A DNA stretch of 8,964 bases from Flavobacteriales bacterium (GTDB lineage: Bacteria > Bacteroidota > Bacteroidia > Flavobacteriales_D > Sanyastnellaceae): the NCBI GenBank assembly GCA_015660615.1, contig DQKQ01000267.1, forward strand, positions 1 through 8,964, read 5' to 3'. This document shows, one piece after another, positions 1 to 6,257 of this stretch (within the stretch, counting starts at the first letter, position 1; each line of letters begins with the position of its first letter). Position numbers and translations under genes: made by a program. Under the pieces are notes generated by a model, which was not told the DNA's origin, did no database searches, and worked only from the letters and a program-made list of their open reading frames with translations.

Positions 1-2
1 CA

Positions 3-275
3 TCGACAAGTTCATGCACTTTTCTTATCTCAGGTTGTACCAACCCTAATGCAATTAATTATGATCCAACAGCATCAGTTGATGATGGATCATGTATAAT
101 TGACTGTTCAGCTGATTTAAATGGTGACAATAGTATTACTGTAGCGGACTTACTTCTAGTTTTATCAGAATTCGGGTGCATAGAAAGTTGTGACTCCACA
201 GATGTAAATGGAGATGGGGTTACTACAGTTGCTGACTTATTAGAATTATTGTCAGTATTTGGAACTATTTGCTAG
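3..275 (+). CDS. Secreted protein, 3' end only: GCT...DDGSC motif plus dockerin-like EF-hand pair
   Basis: This is the last 90 codons of a gene that begins before the window; the reading frame is open from base 3 and stops at TAG 273-275. Visible residues 11-31 form the motif G-C-T-N-P-x-A-x-N-Y ... D-D-G-S-C, a Cys-bracketed module common in secreted Bacteroidota proteins. It is followed by two EF-hand-like loops. In loop one, D38, N40, D42, S44 and D49 occupy positions 1, 3, 5, 7 and 12. In loop two, D67, N69, D71 and D78 occupy positions 1, 3, 5 and 12. Each loop is followed by a helix-like 'ADLL..L..FG'. The pair resembles a type I dockerin-like calcium-binding module. Five further cysteines (C5, C35, C59, C63, C90) suggest an oxidising, extracellular location. 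The protein ends in this module with no T9SS tail. The catalytic or main domain lies outside the window, so its function is unknown. The module assignment is from motif recognition. Confidence 0.8.
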   Translation, partial: STSSCTFLISGCTNPNAINYDPTASVDDGSCIIDCSADLNGDNSITVADLLLVLSEFGCIESCDSTDVNGDGVTTVADLLELLSVFGTIC

Positions 276-354
276 TTAACTATTATTTAAGAGATTCAAA
301 ATACGTATTCATTATATCACAACTAAATTGCCCTTTCAATAAGTCAATTATTAA
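276..354 (+). other. Intergenic gap upstream of the three-gene operon
   Basis: These 79 AT-rich bases separate the dockerin-tailed gene from the ASST-like gene and presumably contain the operon promoter. I see no clear match to the Bacteroidota sigma-A -7 element (TAnnTTTG); the nearest is TAAATTGC at 324-331, which is weak. There is no strong hairpin followed by T's to terminate the upstream gene, so read-through is possible. An in-frame TAA at 352-354 lies directly before the ATG at 355 and fixes that start. Confidence 0.35.
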
Positions 355-1932
355 ATGAAAAATATTTTACTCGGAGTTACTTTGTTTTTGATTTCAACGA
401 TAACTTTTAGTCAATCTTTCAATGGTTTTGCCCTTTACAATTCTCAGGGTTCAAACACCACGTATTTGATCGATGAAAGCCTTAATATCGCTCATACATG
501 GAACCTGTCCACAGAGTGTAATTACACGGTACAAATAAAAGAAAATGGGAACTTAATTCGAGGGACTAAATATAATGGTAATCAATTTGGAGGTGCAGCT
601 GATGCTGGCAGGGTACAAGAAATAGACCCATTAGGAAATATAGTTTGGGATTATATTTATTCTGACTCAGAACACTTAAGTCATCATGATCTCACGTTAG
701 TTGGTGACAATGTTCTACTTACCGCTTGGGAAGTAAAGTCTGCATCTGAAATTAACGCGGCAGGATATGATAATACGGATTCGGATAAATGGCCCACACA
801 TTTTGTTGAATTAGCTCCTAATGGAAATGGTGGAGCTGATATAGTATGGGAGTGGCATATTTGGGACCATATGTGTCAGGATACAGATTCAAGCAAGCCA
901 AACTATACTGCCGACATATCAGACCACCCTGAACTTATTGATATCAATATGATACAGCAAATGGGTGGACCAGGTGGTGGTGGTGGGCCAGGTGGAGGGG
1001 AAGGAGATTGGTTTCACGTTAACGGAGTTGATTATAATGAGGATTTAGACCAAATATGTTTTTCTTCTAGATTTGCTTCTGAGATTTATATAATTGACCA
1101 TAGCACTACTATAGAAGAGGCTGCCTCACACGAAGGAGGGAATTCTGGAATGGGAGGCGATATTATTTATAGATGGGGAAACCCTTCGAATTATGGTATG
1201 TCAGGACCTCAGGTAATAACTAATGCAGTACACGACTCTAGGTGGATTACTGATGATGGTAGACCTAATGGCGGCTTTTTACAGATTTTCAATAATAGCG
1301 GACAAAGCGCTAACCAATCTACTATCGATGGAATCGATACTCCCTTAGACCCCGAGACTGGTTACACGTATATTTTGAACCCTGGGGAGCCATATGCCCC
1401 TGCCTCATACACAACTAGGTATGTTTGTGCTTATTCTGCTAGCGGACAGTCTGCATCTGATAGAATGTCTAATGGAAATATATATGTTAATGCTTCAGGA
1501 GGTCAAGGTGGGTCAGGTGTTATGTATGAAGTGAATGCAGTTGGTAATATAGTTTGGGGCCCCTATAATTCTCAGACTCCAAAAGGATTTAGATATGAGT
1601 GTGATCATCCCGGAATAATAGCTCTTGAATCATTTATGAATTCTGCTACTAGTTCTTGCTTCACCTCATCTATTAGTGAAGTTGAGGATTCGTTTTTAAT
1701 TTATCCTAATCCCACAACTGGTTTAATAAATATTGATTTAAGTAGCTTAAATCACAATTTTTCAGAGTTTTCAGTATCTAATATTTCAGGTCAAGAAATT
1801 CAAAGAGAATCGGTAAACAATAAAAAGAATATTCAATTTGATTTTCAGGATTGTTCTGAAGGACTATATTTTATTAATCTTATTAATATTAAAGGGGAGA
1901 CCTATGCTAAACGGATTTCTTATATCAAGTAA
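355..1932 (+). CDS. ASST-like (aryl-sulfate sulfotransferase family) beta-propeller protein with T9SS sorting domain
   Basis: This is a 525-residue secreted protein. Residues 1-19 form a Sec signal peptide, with cleavage likely before Gln20-Ser21. Residues about 40-425 resemble arylsulfotransferase (ASST) propellers, with repeated 'E(I/V)(D/N)..GNIVW' strands at 89-98 and 391-401. Candidate active-site residues by analogy with E. coli ASST are His110/His111 (S-H-H-D), His221 and Asn223 (D-W-F-H-V-N), Arg239 (S-S-R) and His293 (V-H-D-S-R-W-I). His293 is the likely equivalent of the His that carries the sulfuryl group, and the His221-to-Arg239 spacing of 18 matches my memory of the E. coli enzyme. 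A Gly/Pro-rich stretch at 204-215 sits just before His221. Residues about 448-525 form a type A T9SS sorting domain beginning Y-P-N-P-T-T-G. The family moves sulfate from aryl sulfates to phenols; the substrate here is unknown. The gene leads an operon and its stop touches the next start. The N-terminal in-frame TAA immediately before the ATG leaves no upstream start. The fold and family are likely; enzymatic activity is inferred. Confidence 0.85.
   Translation: MKNILLGVTLFLISTITFSQSFNGFALYNSQGSNTTYLIDESLNIAHTWNLSTECNYTVQIKENGNLIRGTKYNGNQFGGAADAGRVQEIDPLGNIVWDYIYSDSEHLSHHDLTLVGDNVLLTAWEVKSASEINAAGYDNTDSDKWPTHFVELAPNGNGGADIVWEWHIWDHMCQDTDSSKPNYTADISDHPELIDINMIQQMGGPGGGGGPGGGEGDWFHVNGVDYNEDLDQICFSSRFASEIYIIDHSTTIEEAASHEGGNSGMGGDIIYRWGNPSNYGMSGPQVITNAVHDSRWITDDGRPNGGFLQIFNNSGQSANQSTIDGIDTPLDPETGYTYILNPGEPYAPASYTTRYVCAYSASGQSASDRMSNGNIYVNASGGQGGSGVMYEVNAVGNIVWGPYNSQTPKGFRYECDHPGIIALESFMNSATSSCFTSSISEVEDSFLIYPNPTTGLINIDLSSLNHNFSEFSVSNISGQEIQRESVNNKKNIQFDFQDCSEGLYFINLINIKGETYAKRISYIK
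964..1008 (+). repeat. Gly/Pro-rich in-gene repeat (two GGP-GGG-like units)
   Basis: These codons encode residues 204-218 of the ASST-like protein, which read as two similar units: G-G-P-G-G-G-G then G-P-G-G-G-E-G-D. The DNA is a run of GGN codons broken by CCA twice, an imperfect direct repeat of about 20 bases and far more G-rich than the surrounding gene. It probably forms a flexible surface loop that leads into the D-W-F-H active-site strand. Low-complexity runs like this can change length by slippage, but this copy keeps the frame. Confidence 0.6.
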
Positions 1933-4185
1933 ATGATTTTTCGATTCGTTTTTTATATATCAACGTTTCTTTATTCAGCTATTCTCTTTTCACAAAGCGA
2001 GTTTTATGAGACAGATAATATCAGGGAAATCAATATCAATTTTTATGATGAAAATTGGGATCACTTATTAGACAGTTTATATGTAGAAGGTGAAGGAGGT
2101 AGAATATTAGCGAATATAGAAATTGATGGCAGCACTTATTATAGCGTTGGAGTACGATATAAAGGATATAGCTCAGTAAGTGTCAACTACACTAAGAATC
2201 CTTTTAATATAAAACTTGATTATCTTATTGAGGATCAAAATCATGAGGGGATAGACAAGCTTAAGCTTTCTAACGTTATTCAAGATCCATCATTTCTTAG
2301 AGAAGTGCTTTCCTACGAAGTCTGTCGAAAATATATGCCCGCTTCTAATGCGAACTATGCGAATCTGTATATAGATGGAGTCTTGTGGGGTTTATACACA
2401 AATGTTCAAGCTGTAAATAAGGAGTTTCTAATAGAAAATTTCGGCAGTAAGTATGCTCCCTTTTTTAAATGCAATCCTGAGGAGCTGAACATTCAAATCG
2501 GGGGCGAAAATTCTAATTTAAGCAACACCCACGGTACAGACAGTGCTGATTATATGCCATATTATGATATAGAGTCCGACTTCGGGTGGAGCAACCTCTA
2601 TCATTTAATTGATAAGCTCAACAACGCCCCAAATGAGATCGATCAGGTTTTAAATGTTGATAGAACTTTGTGGATGCATGCCTTGAATTATAGCATGATA
2701 AATTTTGATTCTTATATAGGTTACGGCCAAAATTATTATATGTACTTAGACCAGGCGAATCAGTTTAATCCCCTCATTTGGGATTTAAATATGTCTTTCG
2801 GGAGTTTCAGACTGACAGATGCATCGCAACTTTTCTATGGCGGTTTTGATATTCTTCAAGCCCAAAACATGGACCCACTCGTTCACCACAATTTCATCTC
2901 TGTAGCTCCTCGGCCACTGATGACAAGCCTATTTGAATCTGAGAGAAACCGCAAAATGTATCTGGCACACATCAGGACTATTGTGGAAGAGAATTTTCTT
3001 AATCAAGAATATTCTACTCGGGCAGAGTCTCTAAAGGAAATGATCTATCAGGATGTCCTGAACGATACAAATAAATTCTATTCGGACGATGATTTCATCA
3101 TGAATATCAATGATCAAGTTTCTTTGGTTTCTTCAATTTGTCCAGGCATAACACAACTTATGGATGCGCGTTCAGAATACCTGTCGTCTTATCCGGGATA
3201 TTTTGAAGAACCTACGATTTCCAACATTTGGACTAGCTCAGATGGTTTAATATTCGGGAATGATGTATGGATTAATGCGGAAATTTCGGATGCAACGTAT
3301 GCACATGTATCCTATAGGTTTGGCAACAACCAGAGGTTTGTTTCTGTTGAAATGTTTGATGATGGAACTCACAATGATGGGAGTGCTGGGGATGGTGTCT
3401 ATGGCTGTAAAATCGAAGATTGTAGCAACTCTGTAGATTATTATTTGTACGCGGACAACGATGCTTCGGGTGTGTTTTCTCCTGCTAGAGCAGCACATGA
3501 GTTCTACAATATGAATTCGAACATCTTAAGTGGCGATTTAGTCATCAATGAAGTCATGTCTAACAATGTGTCTATTGCTGCAGACCCGAGTGGTATTTTT
3601 GAGGATTGGATAGAGTTATATAACACTACGGATTTTCCTATCTCTACAAATAACCTTTATTTGTCTGACAACCCTACAAATTTGTTGAAATGGGATTTGC
3701 CCAATCATATGATTCCCGCAAACGGATACTATGTGATTTGGGCCGATGAGGATGGTAATCAAGGAGAGGAACACGCAAACTTTCAATTGTCCAATACGGG
3801 CGAAAATATTACACTAAGTAATGCGGACAGCACTTTGATAGATGACGTATCCTATCAGATGCAAAACATTGATATTGCGTACGGAAGAAGTCCAAATGGC
3901 ATCGGAGATTTCACTATGCTTACTCCGACATTTAACTCTTCAAATGATATGAATTCTGTGATTGACGATCCAGCTGGAATTGTTTTAATAGCTTCTCCGA
4001 ATCCATTTACAGACCATCTCAGCATTAATTCTAGTAGCAGTTATTCTATTAACGATCTATATGGACGTCGTGTAATGAAAGGCTCTGACAATGTAATACA
4101 CACCTCAGGCTGGGCTCCGGGAGTATATTTTATACAAATGGATAACGGTCGAGTTGCCCCTGTTAAACTATTGAAAATAAGATGA
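1933..4185 (+). CDS. CotH kinase-family protein with lamin tail domain and T9SS sorting domain
   Basis: This is a 750-residue secreted multidomain protein. Residues 1-20 are a signal peptide with cleavage likely at S20|Q21. Residues about 28-420 match the CotH family of atypical protein kinases: R-Y-K-G at 75-78 (a candidate nucleotide-binding Lys77), K-L-S-N at 111-114, F-L-R-E-V-L-S-Y-E at 121-129, an N-F-D-S-Y segment at 257-261 and W-D-L-N-x-S-F-G at 283-290, the probable metal-binding motif. Residues about 425-525 form a beta-sandwich-like linker with the acidic Gly-rich motif D-D-G-T-H-N-D-G ... G-D-G-V-Y-G (476-491). Residues about 533-660 are a lamin tail domain (V-I-N-E-V-M; D-W-I-E-L-Y-N; N-G-Y-Y-V-I-W-A-D). 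Residues about 684-750 are a T9SS type A domain (S-P-N-P-F). CotH proteins in Bacillus spores phosphorylate coat proteins; extracellular kinase activity here is unproven and the domain could be structural. The ATG directly follows the previous TAA, and its stop overlaps the next gene. Confidence 0.87.
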   Translation: MIFRFVFYISTFLYSAILFSQSEFYETDNIREININFYDENWDHLLDSLYVEGEGGRILANIEIDGSTYYSVGVRYKGYSSVSVNYTKNPFNIKLDYLIEDQNHEGIDKLKLSNVIQDPSFLREVLSYEVCRKYMPASNANYANLYIDGVLWGLYTNVQAVNKEFLIENFGSKYAPFFKCNPEELNIQIGGENSNLSNTHGTDSADYMPYYDIESDFGWSNLYHLIDKLNNAPNEIDQVLNVDRTLWMHALNYSMINFDSYIGYGQNYYMYLDQANQFNPLIWDLNMSFGSFRLTDASQLFYGGFDILQAQNMDPLVHHNFISVAPRPLMTSLFESERNRKMYLAHIRTIVEENFLNQEYSTRAESLKEMIYQDVLNDTNKFYSDDDFIMNINDQVSLVSSICPGITQLMDARSEYLSSYPGYFEEPTISNIWTSSDGLIFGNDVWINAEISDATYAHVSYRFGNNQRFVSVEMFDDGTHNDGSAGDGVYGCKIEDCSNSVDYYLYADNDASGVFSPARAAHEFYNMNSNILSGDLVINEVMSNNVSIAADPSGIFEDWIELYNTTDFPISTNNLYLSDNPTNLLKWDLPNHMIPANGYYVIWADEDGNQGEEHANFQLSNTGENITLSNADSTLIDDVSYQMQNIDIAYGRSPNGIGDFTMLTPTFNSSNDMNSVIDDPAGIVLIASPNPFTDHLSINSSSSYSINDLYGRRVMKGSDNVIHTSGWAPGVYFIQMDNGRVAPVKLLKIR

Positions 4186-5414
4186 TGAAGAAGAGATACT
4201 CACTGCTGATAATTTGTTATTATACTCTAGTTCAAATAAACGGTCAAGTAATTACAAATTACACAACATCAGAAGGCCTCTTAGACAATTTCGTAGAATG
4301 TCTGGATGTTGATTCTCAGGATAATATTTGGTTTGGAACCTCAATGGGGTTGCAAATGTTCGATGGTGACAATTGGGTGACTTATAACACAACAGACTAT
4401 CCTGATATGGTGAGCGACAATATCAAGGTGATTCGAGCGATGAACAATGGAGATATTTGGATAGGCACTGACTTTGGCGCCTGCAGATTTGATGGTTCAA
4501 GTTGGACCACCTTTGACAATACGAATGGACTCAACCACAATATCGTTAAGAGCATTGATGAAGCAGCAGACGGTGTAATTTGGGTAGGGACTATGACAGG
4601 AATTTCATACTATGACGGTTCAGAGTGGGGGACTTTAGAATCTCCCCACTGGAGCGGTGTAAACGTTACCATAGCTGTATCGTCAGATCACATCTGGTTT
4701 GGTTCTCCGCTAGGTGGGATCACATTTTACGATGGGGAAGATTACACTACCTATGACAGTTCTGCGGGATTAATTAACAATAACACCACAGATCTACTGA
4801 TAGACAATGATGGGAATAAATGGATTGGAACTGATATAGGGATTTCTGTTTTAGATGAAAACAATCTCAATGTTTCTCAATTTACACAGATGTATATTTT
4901 ACCTCCTCCAGATACATTAAACCAAATTGTAGATTTAGACATGGATTCTGAAGGTAGAATTTGGGCGGGTATTTATGTTGGATATTTAGGCGTAGGTGGT
5001 GTTGCGATGTGGGATGGCAATGACTGGATTGACTATGATGAATCGGATGGTTTAGTTGGTCCAAACATTCGAGGCCTAGAAATAGATTCTTATGACAATG
5101 TTTGGGTAGCTACGGGAACTGGTGTGTCAAAAATTGGCAATCAAGCGAGTGAAATTTCTGACATTGAGGAAAGTAGAGTTTCAGTATATCCGAATCCTTG
5201 TAACGGTAGAGTAACAGTATCTCTCGGAGGTCATTGTGCCTCCGGCACAATAACTGTTTTTGATATACAAGGCCGATTTATTCAGAACAACCATTTTCTA
5301 CATTCAAGTAAAGTAAATCTTGAGATACAAGGAGAACCAGGCACTTATTTAATTCAATTGATGAAGGAAAATAGCCCGCAAAATAAAGAGGTTGTTCCTG
5401 TAATGAAGCTGTAA
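4182..5414 (+). CDS. Secreted two-component-regulator-type (Reg_prop) beta-propeller with T9SS sorting domain
   Basis: This is a 410-residue protein. Residues 1-21 form a signal peptide (M-M-K-K-R then a hydrophobic run, cleavage probably at G21|Q22). Residues about 24-318 contain seven W-x-G-T-like propeller repeats: IWFGT 49-53, IWIGT 92-96, IWVGT 133-137, IWFGS 171-175, KWIGT 213-217, IWAGI 260-264 and VWVAT 307-311. They are spaced 38-47 residues apart and most are followed by a 'FDG..W..Y' segment. Seven repeats would close one beta-propeller. Such Reg_prop repeats usually form the periplasmic sensor half of hybrid two-component proteins, but here there is no transmembrane helix, kinase or receiver domain. 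Instead residues about 333-410 are a T9SS domain (V-Y-P-N-P-C-N-G). The start ATG overlaps the previous stop (ATGA), and a second ATG follows at once, so either could be used. It is the last gene of the operon. A binding or scaffold role is inferred; the ligand is unknown. Confidence 0.87.
   Translation: MMKKRYSLLIICYYTLVQINGQVITNYTTSEGLLDNFVECLDVDSQDNIWFGTSMGLQMFDGDNWVTYNTTDYPDMVSDNIKVIRAMNNGDIWIGTDFGACRFDGSSWTTFDNTNGLNHNIVKSIDEAADGVIWVGTMTGISYYDGSEWGTLESPHWSGVNVTIAVSSDHIWFGSPLGGITFYDGEDYTTYDSSAGLINNNTTDLLIDNDGNKWIGTDIGISVLDENNLNVSQFTQMYILPPPDTLNQIVDLDMDSEGRIWAGIYVGYLGVGGVAMWDGNDWIDYDESDGLVGPNIRGLEIDSYDNVWVATGTGVSKIGNQASEISDIEESRVSVYPNPCNGRVTVSLGGHCASGTITVFDIQGRFIQNNHFLHSSKVNLEIQGEPGTYLIQLMKENSPQNKEVVPVMKL
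5225..5244 (+). repeat. GC-rich inverted repeat inside the Reg_prop gene
   Basis: CGGAGG at 5225-5230 and CCTCCG at 5239-5244 are perfect inverted repeats around an 8-nt loop. They lie in the codons for the T9SS domain and stand out in an AT-rich gene. No run of T's follows, so it is not a terminator. It may be chance. Confidence 0.4.
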
Positions 5415-5434
5415 AAGGAGTTGATTACCTTTTT
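5413..5434. terminator. Possible bidirectional terminator in the convergent gap
   Basis: AAAAGG at 5413-5418 pairs with CCTTTT at 5428-5433 around a 9-nt loop, and another T follows. The stem begins within the TAA stop of the Reg_prop gene and its other side carries A's, so it reads as a short hairpin plus T-tract from both strands. It lies between convergent genes only 26 bp apart. The stem has just two G-C pairs, so it is weak. Confidence 0.4.
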
Positions 5435-5440
5435 ATCCTG

Positions 5441-6199
5441 TCAGTGTTTCCAAACCACTTTTCGACTGCCGTCAGAGTATAAAGCGATGCTAAACTGTCC
5501 CGGTGTAGGGCCATTATTTAACTGACGTCCCATTAAGTCATACCAAATTTCTATTTCTGGATTAGAATTGTCACCGTTGTTATTCAAATCAACTACAGAG
5601 GTCGAAGGATCGGACCAAGTGAATGGATAGCTGCACGCCACTTCAGGAAAACCAGCAAATAAATTATTCACAAGATTGAGTTGTCCTGAAAAAGGAGATG
5701 GAAGAGATAAAGGTAAAATTAGGTAACGTGTTTCATTCATATAGGGCCCAATGCCGTATACATTTGGAGCAGAACTCAACTCTTCGGAAGCGACAATCAT
5801 ACCCTCAGCGTCCATCAATTGAAATCCAGCATAGGGAAATGTATAGCTGGTTGTAAATATCGAAGACATTGAGATCGTGATGATACCCACGCTTCCCAGT
5901 TCAGGTTGAATTACTGAACTTAAAGAGACAATTATTGAGTCACAAAGATCAATTGGGTTAAATCCATCGGAAATGCATTCAGATTGGCACTCTTCTAGGG
6001 TCCAAAAGGGTACAACACCAGCACAACCACCCCATATAAACTCAGCACAAGACTGTGTATCTTGGTTGAAATAATAGGCAGGTATCGCAGCGAAACAAGG
6101 TCCCGGATCAGGTTCTAAATCACAAGGTGACTGAGAAAAGGCAGTTCCTCCATTGATTACGAATAGAAGTAATGTCGAGAGTTTTAGAAGATGTTTCAT
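5441..6199 (-). CDS. Secreted Kunitz/BPTI-domain protein with T9SS-like C-terminal tail
   Basis: This is a 252-residue protein. Residues 1-22 are a signal peptide ending A-F-S, then Q-S-P. Residues 26-75 form a Kunitz (BPTI-type) protease-inhibitor domain with all six cysteines: C26-x8-C35-x15-C51-x7-C59-x11-C71-x3-C75. Aligned on BPTI, Gly12, Pro13, Tyr21, Asn24, Phe33, Gly37 and Phe45 are kept. The C4-C5 gap is one residue short and the usual Asn-Asn-Phe is Val-Pro-Phe. The P1 residue after the second Cys is Phe36, with Ala37 at P1', which by analogy suggests a chymotrypsin-like target rather than trypsin. Residues about 86-200 are a beta-rich region I do not recognise, with C86 and C189. 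Residues about 203-252 end in Y-D-L-M-G-R-Q-L ... Y-S-D-G-S-R-K-V-V, resembling the tail half of a T9SS sorting domain without an obvious P-N-P strand. The gene is convergent with the operon and divergent from the pirin gene. An in-frame TAA lies 6 nt before the ATG. Inhibitor activity is inferred. Confidence 0.83.
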   Translation of the reverse strand: MKHLLKLSTLLLFVINGGTAFSQSPCDLEPDPGPCFAAIPAYYFNQDTQSCAEFIWGGCAGVVPFWTLEECQSECISDGFNPIDLCDSIIVSLSSVIQPELGSVGIITISMSSIFTTSYTFPYAGFQLMDAEGMIVASEELSSAPNVYGIGPYMNETRYLILPLSLPSPFSGQLNLVNNLFAGFPEVACSYPFTWSDPSTSVVDLNNNGDNSNPEIEIWYDLMGRQLNNGPTPGQFSIALYSDGSRKVVWKH

Positions 6200-6257
6200 A
6201 AAAATTTATATAAATGTGAATAAAGAAATATAGGGTTAATTTATTTATATTGCATAA
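6200..6257. promoter_or_regulatory. Divergent promoter region between the Kunitz and pirin genes
   Basis: These 58 very AT-rich bases must hold the promoters for both divergent genes. On the - strand TATATTTC (6232 down to 6225) matches seven of eight bases of the Bacteroidota -7 consensus TAnnTTTG and lies 25 nt before the Kunitz ATG; I see no convincing -33 TTTG. On the + strand nothing clear is visible; TATATTGC at 6246-6253 is too close to the ATG and matches poorly. No Shine-Dalgarno is seen on either side. The short gap means the two genes could be co-regulated. Confidence 0.35.

Noticed and set aside
2773..2802. Asn in the W-D-L-N-x-S-F-G motif of the CotH-like protein, first read as a lost catalytic Asp
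   Set aside because: From memory, many bacterial CotH-family proteins have W-D-L-N here, so it is probably normal for the family.
3247..3498. Open frame of 83 codons on the - strand inside the CotH-like gene
   Set aside because: It lies wholly within a well-supported gene, and its translation is Arg/Ile/Val-rich with no recognisable domain.
4882..5064. Open frame of 60 codons on the - strand inside the propeller gene
   Set aside because: It is antisense to propeller repeats and has a His/Gln/Pro-rich translation typical of a shadow frame.
6246..6253. TATATTGC as a -7 promoter element for the pirin gene
   Set aside because: It matches only six of eight consensus positions and ends 4 bp before the ATG.
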